Source: Actinomadura harenae (GTDB lineage: Bacteria > Actinomycetota > Actinomycetes > Streptosporangiales > Streptosporangiaceae). From it: a DNA stretch of 64,000 nt. The DNA lies in NCBI RefSeq assembly GCF_003696215.1, contig NZ_RFFG01000042.1, positions 1 through 64,000 of the forward strand. The letters are read 5' to 3'. The notes below the pieces were generated by a model. That model searched no databases. It was not told where the DNA came from and was given only the letters and a program-made list of their open reading frames with translations. Below, in pieces: positions 51,065-59,653 of the stretch (positions are counted from its first letter, which is position 1; every line of letters starts with the position of its first letter). The translations under genes and the position numbers were made by a program.

Positions 51065-52707
51065 CGCAGGCTCACGATCTGCGTCATCCCCTCGTCCTGG
51101 ATGGCCTGCGGCGCGGGCTTGCGGGCGTCGTGGCTCATCCGGACCAGGATCGCGATCAGGATCCAGTTCGCCATCAGCGACGACCCGCCCTGGGACAGGA
51201 ACGGCGTGGTCAGACCGGTCAGCGGGATCAGCTTGGTCACGCCGCCGACGATCACGAACACCTGGAGGGCCAGGGCGAACGACACCCCGCCCGCGAACAG
51301 CTTGAGGTACGGGTCGCGCGCCGCGACGGCGGTCTTCATCCCGCGCTGGACGATCAGCGCGTACATGAGCAGCAGCGTCATCAGGCCGGTGAGGCCCAGC
51401 TCCTCGCCCATGGAGTCGAAGATGAAGTCGCTGAACGACAGCGGGGTCTGCCACGGCTTGCCCTGCCCGAGCCCGGTGCCGAGCACCCCGCCCTGGCCGA
51501 GCGCGAACATCCCCTTCATCAGCTGGGCGCTGTCGGAGTACTCGCCGCCCATCTTCGTGCAGGCCCACCAGCCCGGCCCGACGAGCCGGGTCTGCAGCGC
51601 CGTGGCCTTCTGCCCCGCCGCGTCCTGCTGCTGGGCCTTGGCCTCGAGGGTGACCTTGGCCTGCTTGAAGATGTCGGTGTTCGGGTTGACCGGGACGACC
51701 TTGCCGTTCTTCATCAGGCAGCCGCCGTCGAAGTACGGGCGGGGGTTCTGCCAGATGTCGATGCGCTGGTTCACGTGCGCCATGAACGGCAGCAGCGTGA
51801 TGACGAAGACCGCGACGGCCAGCAGGCCGACGCCGATCATCACCCAGGAGACCCGCTGCGTGGCGATGTACAGCATCGACACGAACAGGCCGAAGTACAG
51901 CAGCGCGGTGCCGAGGTCCTTCTGGATGAACAGGACGCCGAGGCACAGCACCCAGATCACCATGACCGGGCCGAGGTCGCGGGCACGCGGCAGCGACAGC
52001 GGGCCGATCTTCTTGCCGATCAGCGACATCGCCTGCCGCTTGTTCACCAGATACCCGGCGAAGAACGCGACCAGCATCAGCTTGGCGAACTCACCCGGCT
52101 GCACCGAGAAACCGCCGACGTTGATCCACACCCGCGCGCCGTTGATCTCCGCGCCGATGCCCGGGACGATCGGCAGCAGCAGCATGACGATCGCGCCGAG
52201 ACCGATGATGTAGGTGTAGCGCTGCGCGGTCTTCGGCGTGAACGAGAGCTTCGCGTCCGGGTTGCTGGTGTCGCGCATGATCGCGATCGCGGCGACGAAC
52301 AGCGCGATCCCGACGAACGTCCAGATCAGCTGGCCCGACGCGTCGGCCGCGTCCCTGATGACCTTCTTGCCCGCGAGCTCGGCGGCCTTGCGGTCGGCGC
52401 TGGTGTCCAGGTCGAGCCGGTAGATCATGGCCAGGCCGAGGCCGTTCAGCGCCACCGCCAGCGGCAGCAGCAGCGGATCGGCGAACGGCGCGAACCGCAG
52501 CTGCGCGGCGTAGGCGACCAGCGCCAGGATGACCAGGCCGCCGCCATAGACGAACAGCCCGGCCGGGATCGACCCGTCACGGGCGAGGCCGACCTCGGCG
52601 AACGCCGCCAGCGTCAGCACCATGGCGAACCCCAGCAGCGCCAGCGAGGCGGCGTTGCGGCGCTGGTACGGAATCTGCGCCCGGATCTGCTCCCCGAGAG
52701 CGTGCAT
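51061..52707 (-). CDS. rodA: SEDS peptidoglycan polymerase RodA/FtsW
   Basis: The 548-residue polytopic protein has twelve or so helices. SEDS signatures include INGARVWINVGGFSVQPGEFAKL, FIQKDLGTALLYF and the C-terminal LPLTGLTTPFLSQGGSS-type region (PLTGLTTPFLSQGGSSLMAN). The conserved Asp of DFIFDSMGEELG is present. It is longer than Gram-negative RodA because of a 100-residue extracytoplasmic loop (about 320-420) rich in Gln and containing two Cys. It polymerises glycan strands and pairs with PbpA. It starts 3 bp after the pstP stop. Confidence 0.9.
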   Translation of the reverse strand: MHALGEQIRAQIPYQRRNAASLALLGFAMVLTLAAFAEVGLARDGSIPAGLFVYGGGLVILALVAYAAQLRFAPFADPLLLPLAVALNGLGLAMIYRLDLDTSADRKAAELAGKKVIRDAADASGQLIWTFVGIALFVAAIAIMRDTSNPDAKLSFTPKTAQRYTYIIGLGAIVMLLLPIVPGIGAEINGARVWINVGGFSVQPGEFAKLMLVAFFAGYLVNKRQAMSLIGKKIGPLSLPRARDLGPVMVIWVLCLGVLFIQKDLGTALLYFGLFVSMLYIATQRVSWVMIGVGLLAVAVFVITLLPFMAHVNQRIDIWQNPRPYFDGGCLMKNGKVVPVNPNTDIFKQAKVTLEAKAQQQDAAGQKATALQTRLVGPGWWACTKMGGEYSDSAQLMKGMFALGQGGVLGTGLGQGKPWQTPLSFSDFIFDSMGEELGLTGLMTLLLMYALIVQRGMKTAVAARDPYLKLFAGGVSFALALQVFVIVGGVTKLIPLTGLTTPFLSQGGSSLMANWILIAILVRMSHDARKPAPQAIQDEGMTQIVSLR

Positions 52708-52710
52708 GCG

Positions 52711-54390
52711 TTACGACCTGCCCCTCGACGGAGCGGGACAGTCCTTGATCGTGGGGTGCGCCCCCCGGCACAGGTCCACCCGCGCGGACAGCTCGGCGAT
52801 CTTCTTGTCGGCCCCGGCCACGCCGACGTAGGTGAACTTCCCGTCGCGGACCGAGTTCTGGTCGGACGTCGGGAGCTCGCTCACCGTGATGGTGCCGGGC
52901 TTGACGGTCGTGGGCGCGCAGTCGCTCTGCTCGACGCCCCGTTTGATCGCGACCTTGCCGCCCTCGTCGCGCAGGCTGTACTTGCAGACGGCCTTGACGA
53001 GGTCGTCCAGCGCCTGCGGGCCCTTCACCGTGTAGGTCGCGCGGACGGCCTGGGCGCGGTCCTGCGGCAGGTCGGACACCTTGATCGGCGGGTTCGGCTG
53101 CTCGTCGGCCTTACGGGACAGGCTGATCAGCGGCATCTTCTGTGTCGTTCCACGGAACAACACGACGTTGCCGTTCTGCTCGCCGACGTAGTAGCCGGCG
53201 CGCGCGGTCTGGATGAAGAAGACCCCGCCGCCGGCGACGGCGACGACGAACACGCCCGCCACGACCACGAGCCACAGCCAGCGGCGCGGGCCGCGGTGCG
53301 CGCGCTTGGCGGCGCGGCGCTCACGGCGTCCGGCGGGCTGGAACTGCTGCTCGGCGGCGAACTGCTGAGGCTCCTGGTACCGCGGATCCGGGACGGTCGC
53401 CTGCGGACCGGTCCCACCGGGGCCGGGCTGCGGAGCACCGGGGTGCTGCATCGGCGGCCGCTCGTCCACCGCGACGGGCTGCTGCGGCATCGTGTCGCGC
53501 AACTGCGCGGCGCGGCTCGCCGGAGTGTCGCCCGGCCCCCCGGGCATCCCCGGGCCGGGAGGCATGCCGGGGCCGCCGGGCGCGTTCGGGTCGCCGGGAA
53601 CCGGCGGCGGGCCCGCGCTCGCCGCCGCGCCCACGGCACGTCCCTGGCTGGGAGGCGGCGGCTGGTCGCCCAGCTCCACCACGTCCGCGCAGACGCAGGT
53701 GATGTTGTCCGGCCCGCCGCCCCGGTTCGCCAGGTCGATCAGCTGCCGGACGGCGTGGTCGGTGTCCTCCGCGTCGGTCAGCACCTGGAAGATCGTCTCG
53801 GCGGTGACCACCGTGGACAGGCCGTCCGAGCACAGCAGATAGCGGTCGCCCGCCTTCGCCTCGCGGAGCGACAGGTCCGGGTCGATCTCGCCGCGGCCGT
53901 CCATCGCGCGCAGCAGCAGCGAGCGCTGCGGGTGCGAGGCGGCCTCGTCCGGGCTGATCCGGCCCTCGTCGACGAGCGACTGCACCAGCGTGTGGTCGTG
54001 CGTGATCTGGAACAGGCTGCCGTCGCGCAGCAGATAGGCGCGCGAGTCGCCGATGTGCACGAGGGCGATCTGGTTGCCCGCCCACAGCATCGCCGTCAGC
54101 GTCGTGCCCATGCCCTGCAACGCGGGGTCGGACTCGACGATCCGGTGCAGGTTCTCGTTCGCGGCCTTGACCGTGTGCTCGAGCGCGGCGAGCAGCTCGG
54201 TCGCGGGCATGGCCTTGTCCAGCTTGCGGATCTCGGAGATCGCGGCCGCGCTGGCGATCTCGCCGCCGACGTGGCCGCCCATTCCGTCGGCCACGGCGAG
54301 CAGATGTGTGCCCGCGTAGCCCGAGTCCTCGTTGCCCTCACGCAGCATGCCCACGTCGGACCGGGCGGAGTAGCGGATTCCCAGAGTCAT
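52711..54390 (-). CDS. pstP: PP2C-family Ser/Thr phosphatase PstP
   Basis: The 559-residue protein starts at an ATG overlapping the fhaB stop (ATGA). The PP2C domain (1-235) has RSDVGMLREGNEDSGYAG, LLAVADGMGGHVGGE, LVHIGDSRAYLLRDG, LLCSDGLSTVV and GGGPDNITCVC, carrying the metal-binding Asp residues. A Pro/Gly-rich linker leads to one helix (WLWLVVVAGVFVVAVAGGGVF, about 347-367) and an extracytoplasmic region of about 190 residues with several Cys. It dephosphorylates PknB and its substrates. The linker (about 245-330) is longer than in mycobacterial homologues. Confidence 0.95.
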   Translation of the reverse strand: MTLGIRYSARSDVGMLREGNEDSGYAGTHLLAVADGMGGHVGGEIASAAAISEIRKLDKAMPATELLAALEHTVKAANENLHRIVESDPALQGMGTTLTAMLWAGNQIALVHIGDSRAYLLRDGSLFQITHDHTLVQSLVDEGRISPDEAASHPQRSLLLRAMDGRGEIDPDLSLREAKAGDRYLLCSDGLSTVVTAETIFQVLTDAEDTDHAVRQLIDLANRGGGPDNITCVCADVVELGDQPPPPSQGRAVGAAASAGPPPVPGDPNAPGGPGMPPGPGMPGGPGDTPASRAAQLRDTMPQQPVAVDERPPMQHPGAPQPGPGGTGPQATVPDPRYQEPQQFAAEQQFQPAGRRERRAAKRAHRGPRRWLWLVVVAGVFVVAVAGGGVFFIQTARAGYYVGEQNGNVVLFRGTTQKMPLISLSRKADEQPNPPIKVSDLPQDRAQAVRATYTVKGPQALDDLVKAVCKYSLRDEGGKVAIKRGVEQSDCAPTTVKPGTITVSELPTSDQNSVRDGKFTYVGVAGADKKIAELSARVDLCRGAHPTIKDCPAPSRGRS

Positions 54391-54959
54391 TTGCGCAGCT
54401 CGATCACGGTCTTGCCGATACGGATCGGGACGCCCGGCGGCACCGGCATCGGACGGGTCACCTTCGTGCGGCCCAGATAGGTCCCATTGGTCGAACCGAG
54501 ATCTTCCACGATCCACTGGCCGTCCTGCGCGTAAATCCGGGCATGTCGGCTCGAAGCGTAGTCGTCGGTCACCACGAGCGTCGCGTCATTCGCGCGCCCG
54601 ATGGTGATCGGCACCCCGGTCAGATCGATGATGGTCCCGGTCCGCTCGCCCTGGACGACCACCAGGCGGGTCGGCCCTCCACCGCCCCGCTGACCCCCGT
54701 GCGGAGGCGGACCCTGGGGGATCCCCTGCGGCGGCCCCTGCGGAGGTCCCGGCGGCGGGCCCTGCGGCGGCCGCGCGGCGGCCTTCGGCGGTCGCTGCTG
54801 GACGGCCCGCGAGGCGCGGCTCGCCGCCCGGCTCGCGGCCTTCGTCGCGGCCTTCGAGCCGAACAGGTCGGCCCGGATCACTCCGACGGCCGCGATGACG
54901 AACAGCCAGAGCACCGCCAGGAACGCCAGCTTGATCAGCGTGAGGGTGAAGTCGGACAT
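54387..54959 (-). CDS. fhaB: FHA-domain protein FhaB (FipA)
   Basis: The 190-residue protein has an N-terminal helix (LAFLAVLWLFVIAAVGVI, about 11-28), a basic Ala/Arg coil and a Pro/Gly-rich linker, then an FHA domain (about 100-188). The phospho-Thr-binding residues are in ITIGRANDATLVV, SSRHARIY and LGSTNGTYLG. It links PknB phosphorylation to the divisome and wall enzymes. It is 11 bp after fhaA and overlaps pstP by 4 bp. Confidence 0.95.
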   Translation of the reverse strand: MSDFTLTLIKLAFLAVLWLFVIAAVGVIRADLFGSKAATKAASRAASRASRAVQQRPPKAAARPPQGPPPGPPQGPPQGIPQGPPPHGGQRGGGGPTRLVVVQGERTGTIIDLTGVPITIGRANDATLVVTDDYASSRHARIYAQDGQWIVEDLGSTNGTYLGRTKVTRPMPVPPGVPIRIGKTVIELRK

Positions 54960-54970
54960 CGGAGTCGGGG

Positions 54971-55723
54971 TTACTCCCTATCGCGGCGGAACACGAGTGT
55001 GGTGCGCCCCATCGTCACACGGGAGCCGTCCACCAGGGTGACCCGCCGGATCGGCTGACCGTTGACGAAGGAACCGTTGGTCGACCCTAGATCGACAAGC
55101 GCGATTTCGGGACCTTCTACACGGATCTCGGCATGGTGCCGCGAAACCCCCGGATCCACCAAACGAAGGTCGCAGTCCGTACCGCGCCCGAGCAAGGTGA
55201 CCGGAGTGTTGATCTCATACGTGCTCTGATGCGCCGGGCCGTTGTCCATCGTCGTGGTGACCAGCAGCCGCGGATTGCCGCCGAACGCGCCACCGGGGCC
55301 GCGCGGATAGTCCGACGGCGGCCGGCGGATCTCCCCGCCCTCCACCGTGGAACCGCGGATCACCCCGGACCGGATCCGGAACATGCCCGTCGCCAGGTCG
55401 TCGGCGTTCTCGAACCGGACGCGCACCGGCCCGACGAAGGAGTACCCCTGCTCCTTCGCGTACTCGCGCGCGAGGTTCGCCAGCTCCTGGCTCAGACTGT
55501 CGGCGTACACCTGGAGCCGCTGGCCGTCCTGCTGCGAGATCTCCACGACGAAGTCGTTCGGCACCAGGGTGCGGCCCGCCGCGACGATCGCGGCCCGGTC
55601 GTCCATCTCGCGCTGCACGGCGCTGGCCACCTCGACCGGCTGGAGCTCGGACTTGAACGCCCGGGCGAAGGCACCTTCGACCATGCCCTCGAGCCGTCGC
55701 TCGAAGCGCTGAATGACGCCCAC
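54971..55723 (-). CDS. fhaA: FHA-domain protein FhaA (DUF3662 plus FHA)
   Basis: The GTG at 55723 has GGGAGGTG 5 nt upstream and begins GVIQRFERRLEGMVEGAFAR, the usual DUF3662 start. The 250-residue protein has DUF3662 (about 1-120) and a C-terminal FHA domain (about 165-245; LLGRGTDCDLRLVDPGVSRH, LGSTNGSFVNG). The central low-complexity linker is much shorter than in Mycobacterium. It binds phosphorylated PknB targets such as the lipid II flippase regulator. It is the first gene of the operon. A TTGACA at 55767-55762 on the minus strand may be its -35, but no good -10 was found. Confidence 0.95.
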   Translation of the reverse strand: MGVIQRFERRLEGMVEGAFARAFKSELQPVEVASAVQREMDDRAAIVAAGRTLVPNDFVVEISQQDGQRLQVYADSLSQELANLAREYAKEQGYSFVGPVRVRFENADDLATGMFRIRSGVIRGSTVEGGEIRRPPSDYPRGPGGAFGGNPRLLVTTTMDNGPAHQSTYEINTPVTLLGRGTDCDLRLVDPGVSRHHAEIRVEGPEIALVDLGSTNGSFVNGQPIRRVTLVDGSRVTMGRTTLVFRRDRE

Positions 55724-55850
55724 GGGCACCTCCCTTCCCCACTGGTAGACGATCGTATCGGTGTCAAGGTTCGCTAGAAGTATCCGGTTGCCGAACCACC
55801 CCCCAGACCGTGCTAATCTCTTCCTGCACCCGGAAACGGGGCAACACCCG

Positions 55851-55933
55851 GGGCGGGTGGCGGAACGGCAGACGCGCACGGTTCAGGTCCGTGTGTCCGA
55901 AAGGATGTGAGGGTTCAAATCCCTCCTCGCCCA
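55851..55933 (+). tRNA. tRNA-Leu (CAG)
   Basis: The 83-nt gene folds as a class II tRNA. Acceptor GGGCGGG pairs with CTCGCCC (one G-U), the anticodon stem CACGG/CCGTG encloses the loop TTCAGGT with anticodon CAG at 55884-55886, the long variable arm is GTCCGAAAGGAT, and the T arm is GAGGG-TTCAAAT-CCCTC. A73 is 55933. CCA is not encoded. A tRNA-Leu beside fhaA is conserved in actinobacteria. Confidence 0.95.
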
Positions 55934-56116
55934 CGTAGATCCTAGGGTCAGTGTGCTCGCTGAAAGCGCGAGCCGCTGGCCCTACTTCGTTTTTCCCGGG
56001 GGGCGACCCCCGGAGCCCCCGATGTGGGGGGCTGCCGCCCCCCACGCCCCCCTCGCGGCTGGGCTTGTCGGGTTACGTTCCGGTTCCTGCGGGTCCATGT
56101 TTTCCCGGCTCTGCCG

Positions 56117-56164
56117 GGGCCTCGGCTTCGCCATCGGTGTTGCGGGCCTCGGCTTCGCCATCGG
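56117..56164. repeat. 21-bp direct repeat in the tRNA-multicopper oxidase gap
   Basis: GGGCCTCGGCTTCGCCATCGG occurs at 56117-56137 and again at 56144-56164. The gap 55934-56190 also has strong C/G-run hairpins (for example AGCCCCC/GGGGGCT at 56014-56033) and no gene. Confidence 0.7.
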
Positions 56165-56190
56165 CCCCCTCCGGTGTGGGGCCTTTGGCC

Positions 56191-57783
56191 TTAGTGGACT
56201 TCCAGGTTGGCCATCATGCCCATGTCCTCGTGTTCGGCGTTGTGGCAGTGGAAGAGGTAGCGGCCCCGGTAGGCGTCGAAGCGGGTGATGATCTCGGCGG
56301 TCTCTCCGGGACGCAAGGAAATGGTGTCCTTCAGGCCCGCGTCCTGGGGGCGGGGGGCGCGTCCGCCTCGGGAGAGGACCCTGAAGCCGACCAGGTGGAG
56401 GTGGACGGGGTGGTGGACGTCCGCGACGAGGCGCCAGAGTTCGACGTCGCCCAGGCGGACGGTGACGTCGGTGCGTGACGGGTCGAAGGGCTTGCCGCCG
56501 ATGAGCCAGCCGTGGCCGCCGTTCATGCGTCCGGCGCGGAAGGAGAAGTCGCGGACGCGGGTGGCCTCTCCGCGGCGCCAGGTCGGGAGGTCGTTCGAGA
56601 GGGTGCGGGGGATGCGGGTGTCGTCCTTTGTTCTCCGGGTGACGCGGAAGGCCATGACGTCGCGGGTTCGGCCGGAGCCCAGGCGGTTGATGATCCTTAC
56701 TTTGGTGCCGGGCTTGACGTCCTTGAAGTCGATGACGACGTCGTAGCGTTCGGCCGGGGCGATGGGGATGGTCCGGTGGGTGACCGGGGTTGTCAGGAGC
56801 CCTTGGTCCGCGCCGATCTGGACGAGGTCCAGGCGGCGGCCGTCGTCGGTGACGGCCTCCAGTTCGTAGTGGCGCGCGTTCGAGGCGTTCAGGACGCGGA
56901 GGCGGTGGCGGGCCGCGTCGACCTCGTGGACGGGCCAGGGGGCGCCGTTGACGAGGATGACGTCGCCCAGGACTCCGGCGAGGTACTCCTCCTTGACGCC
57001 CGGCTTCGTGCGGAGGGTGGGGTCCAGGGACGGGTAGCGGAGGGTGCCGTCCGCGGAGAAGGCGCGGTCGGTGATCGCCAGGGGGATCTCGCGGGGGCCG
57101 GCGGGGAGGCCGAGCGAGTCCTCGGCGTCGTCGCGGATGATGTGCAGGCCGGCGAGGCCGCGCCAGATCGCGGGGGCGGTGAAGTCCATGCGGTGGTCGT
57201 GGTACCAGAGCATGGTCGGGCGCTGGTCCATGGGGAACGTGTAGTCGCGGGTCAGGCGGGACTCGACGGCTCGCGGGTCGCGCATGCCCGACATGCCGTC
57301 CATGTGCATGCCGTTCATCCGGGCGGGTTCGTGCCAGTCCCTGGGGAGGACCAGGTCGGTGGGGTAGCCGTCCGAGGACGCCGGGGTGCGGCCGCCGTGG
57401 AGGTGGACGACCGTGGGGACGGGGAGTTCGTTGCGGTGCCGGACGATGACGGGGCGGCCTCGGCGGGCCTCGATCGTCGGGCCCGGGAAGGTGCCGTCGT
57501 ACGTCCAGAGGGGTGTTCTGACGCCGGGCAGGATCTCGGCCGTCGTCTCGCGCTGGGTGATCTCGTAGCGGTCGACGCCGCCTGTGGTGGCGAGCGGCTT
57601 CAGGGTGCGGGGGATCGGCAGGGGGACCTGGTACGGGGGTGGGAGGGGCGCCTGGCCGGCCAGGTGGGCGCCGGTTCTCGGGGGGCGGCGGGCCAGGGCG
57701 CTCGCGGTGGTGAGGCCTGTGAACGCCACGAGGCCGAGTGCTCCGCCGACGCCGAGCGCGTGGCGGCGGGTCAGGTCAGTCAT
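56191..57783 (-). CDS. Tat-exported multicopper oxidase
   Basis: The 530-residue protein begins with a twin-arginine signal (TRRHALGVGGALGLVAF). Copper motifs are HLHGG (T2/T3), WYHDH (about 195), HPVHLHLVGF (about 470) and the type 1/3 signature YLFHCHNAEHEDMGMM (about 510). A Met-rich insert, MNGMHMDGMSGM, near the first copper site recalls cuprous oxidases of the CueO/CotA group. It oxidises copper, phenols or a similar substrate outside the membrane. It overlaps the upstream membrane protein gene by 8 bp. The divergent LysR gene is the likely regulator. Confidence 0.9.
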   Translation of the reverse strand: MTDLTRRHALGVGGALGLVAFTGLTTASALARRPPRTGAHLAGQAPLPPPYQVPLPIPRTLKPLATTGGVDRYEITQRETTAEILPGVRTPLWTYDGTFPGPTIEARRGRPVIVRHRNELPVPTVVHLHGGRTPASSDGYPTDLVLPRDWHEPARMNGMHMDGMSGMRDPRAVESRLTRDYTFPMDQRPTMLWYHDHRMDFTAPAIWRGLAGLHIIRDDAEDSLGLPAGPREIPLAITDRAFSADGTLRYPSLDPTLRTKPGVKEEYLAGVLGDVILVNGAPWPVHEVDAARHRLRVLNASNARHYELEAVTDDGRRLDLVQIGADQGLLTTPVTHRTIPIAPAERYDVVIDFKDVKPGTKVRIINRLGSGRTRDVMAFRVTRRTKDDTRIPRTLSNDLPTWRRGEATRVRDFSFRAGRMNGGHGWLIGGKPFDPSRTDVTVRLGDVELWRLVADVHHPVHLHLVGFRVLSRGGRAPRPQDAGLKDTISLRPGETAEIITRFDAYRGRYLFHCHNAEHEDMGMMANLEVH

Positions 57784-58174
57784 GGGTGGGCTCCTGGCGC
57801 CAGACGGCGACGAACTGGACGACGAGCGCGGCGATGGTCGCCACGCCGAGGGGGAGGTGCAGCCAGAGGGCGCCCGCCTGTCCGGCGAAGTACTGGACGG
57901 TCTCGGCGGCGACGAGGGCGAGGGTGGCGGCGAACGGCCCGACGCGGCGCAGGCGGACCCAGACGACGATCGCGACGATCAGCTGGACGTAGCCGAGGGA
58001 CGTGGTGACGTTGGCGCCCGTCGCGTGCATGCGCAGCCCGTCGAAGTCGCCGCTGAGGAGCACCCCGGCGAACACCGGCTGGCCGAAGATCGCCACGACG
58101 TGGAGGCCGACGATCGTCCTGAGCGTCCACCACACGGGACTTGTTCTGTGTTCGACGTCGGTCGTGGTGGCCAT
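57776..58174 (-). CDS. Four-helix membrane protein (DUF6220-like)
   Basis: The 132-residue protein has four hydrophobic helices with FGQPVFAGVLLSGDFDGLRMH at the first turn, HATGANVT, FAGQAGALWLHLPLGVATIA and VWRQEP at the end. The His and Asp residues at helix ends suggest a haem- or metal-related or purely structural role. It resembles the small DUF6220-type proteins that accompany oxidoreductases. It is translated together with the multicopper oxidase, whose start codon lies inside its last codons. Function unknown. Confidence 0.6.
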   Translation of the reverse strand: MATTTDVEHRTSPVWWTLRTIVGLHVVAIFGQPVFAGVLLSGDFDGLRMHATGANVTTSLGYVQLIVAIVVWVRLRRVGPFAATLALVAAETVQYFAGQAGALWLHLPLGVATIAALVVQFVAVWRQEPTHD

Positions 58175-58277
58175 GCTGCGCCTTTCGTCAGGTGTCGTGA
58201 TCGTCCTGACGTTATGACTCGAGTGTGCTGGTGTCTAAGATCAGTATTGCTATGGGGTTATGTTCGTGGAGGCATGC

Positions 58278-59150
58278 GTGGATCTGAACTCGCTTCGGCA
58301 GTTCCTTGTGGTGGCTCGGCTGGAGCATCTGAGCCGGGCGGCCGAGGAGCTGCGGGTCGCGCAGCCGTCGCTGAGCCGGACGATCGCGCGGCTGGAGGGC
58401 GAGCTCGGCACGCCGCTGTTCGACCGGGCCGGGCGGCTCCGGCTGAACGACACGGGACGGTTGTTCCGGGGGTACGTCGAACGGTCGCTCGGGGAGCTCG
58501 AGGCGGGGCGGCGGGCCGTCGCCGAGGCGGCCGGTGAGGGGTTCGGGAGCGTGCGGCTGGCGTCCGAGACGCTGATGACGTTCACGGGGCCGCTGGCGGC
58601 CTACAAGCGGGCGCATCCGGACATCGAGGTCGAGCTTCACCAGATGCCCGCGGCGGACATGGCGCGCGCCCTCCTGGCCCAGGAGGTCGACCTCTGCGTG
58701 GCCTCGCAGCCGATCCCGGCGGACGGGCTGGAGTCCGTCCAGCTGGTGGACGAGGCGGTGTGGCTGGTCGCGCCCCCGGACCATCCGCTGGCGGGACGCG
58801 CGTCGGTGACCGTCGAGGAGCTGGCCGGTGAGCCGTTCATCTCGACGCACAAGGGGCACTGGCAGCGGCGGCTGCTCGACCGGCTGTTCGCGGCGCGGGG
58901 CCTCACGCCCCGGATCGTCTGCGAGGGGGACGAGGCGAGCGCGATCGCCGAGCTGATCAAGGCGGGGCTGGGGGTCGGGCTCGTCCCCGCGCTGGCCCGG
59001 CGGTCGGACGCGGGCCCGCCCAGCGCCTGGATCGCGGTGGACGGTCCCGATTGCCGGCGGGTGCTCACCATGTACTGGGGAGCGGGCGGTCACCTGTCCA
59101 CGGCCGCGCGGCTGATGCGGACGACCCTCGCGGAATGGGAGTGGGCCTGA
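58278..59150 (+). CDS. LysR-family transcriptional regulator
   Basis: The GTG at 58278 has GGAGG 5 nt upstream and gives 290 residues; the ATG at 58260 lacks a good site. The N-terminal winged helix is clear: LNSLRQFLVVARLEHLSRAA, LRVAQPSLSRTIARLEGELG and PLFDRAGRLRLNDTG. The effector domain begins SVRLASETLMTF and includes DLCVASQPI and VWLVAPPDHPLAG. It is divergent from the multicopper oxidase operon, 103 bp apart, and probably controls it in response to copper or a phenolic ligand. The effector is not predictable. Confidence 0.9.
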   Translation: MDLNSLRQFLVVARLEHLSRAAEELRVAQPSLSRTIARLEGELGTPLFDRAGRLRLNDTGRLFRGYVERSLGELEAGRRAVAEAAGEGFGSVRLASETLMTFTGPLAAYKRAHPDIEVELHQMPAADMARALLAQEVDLCVASQPIPADGLESVQLVDEAVWLVAPPDHPLAGRASVTVEELAGEPFISTHKGHWQRRLLDRLFAARGLTPRIVCEGDEASAIAELIKAGLGVGLVPALARRSDAGPPSAWIAVDGPDCRRVLTMYWGAGGHLSTAARLMRTTLAEWEWA

Positions 59151-59212
59151 CGTTGTGAGGGGCTGCGTCGTCGTAGGGGTAAGGCATTCGTGAGAGGAAG
59201 GGGCCGTCGGTG

Positions 59213-59653
59213 ATGACGACGCGGCGTGCGGAGGACGAGTCCGAGATCCGGGGCCGGCTCGGCGAGGTGGTCGAGCGGATCGGTGAGAAGGACATCGAGG
59301 CGCTGAAGGGGCTGTACGCGGAGGACGTCGTGTCGTTCGACGTCGAGCCGCCGCTGCAGCACGTCGGGGTCGAGGCGAAGATGGCGAACTGGGAGAAGGT
59401 GTTCGCGATCTTCGACGAGGTCGCCTACGAGCTGCGTGACCTGGTGGTCACCGTGGGCGGGGACGTGGCGTTCGGGCACGGCTTCGGACGGCTCAGCGGC
59501 ACCCTGCGGGACGGGACGGCGACCGAGGGCATGTGGGTCCGCGGCACGTTCTGCTTCGAGCGGGTCGATGGTGCGTGGCTGATCGTCCACGACCAGGCGT
59601 CCGTGCCGTTCGACATCGTGACGGGCAAGGGCGTCACCGATCTCCGGCCCTAG
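59213..59653 (+). CDS. NTF2/SnoaL-like (DUF4440-type) protein
   Basis: The 146-residue protein follows GGAAGGGG by about 10 nt; a GTG three bases earlier is possible. The cone fold is indicated by RIGEKDIEALKGLYAEDVVS, FDVEPPLQHVGV, GGDVAFGHGFGRLSG, MWVRGTFCFERVDGAWLIVH and DQASVPFDI. These are the features of ketosteroid-isomerase-like proteins often annotated as DUF4440. A substrate is not known. Its 3' end overlaps the convergent response regulator gene by 20 bp. Confidence 0.8.
   Translation: MTTRRAEDESEIRGRLGEVVERIGEKDIEALKGLYAEDVVSFDVEPPLQHVGVEAKMANWEKVFAIFDEVAYELRDLVVTVGGDVAFGHGFGRLSGTLRDGTATEGMWVRGTFCFERVDGAWLIVHDQASVPFDIVTGKGVTDLRP

Noticed and set aside
50842..54480. Very long plus-strand frame opposite rodA and pstP
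   Set aside because: Shadow of well-recognised conserved genes on the other strand.
55851..56190. Integration site or island at tRNA-Leu
   Set aside because: No integrase gene and no duplicate of the tRNA 3' end in the window.
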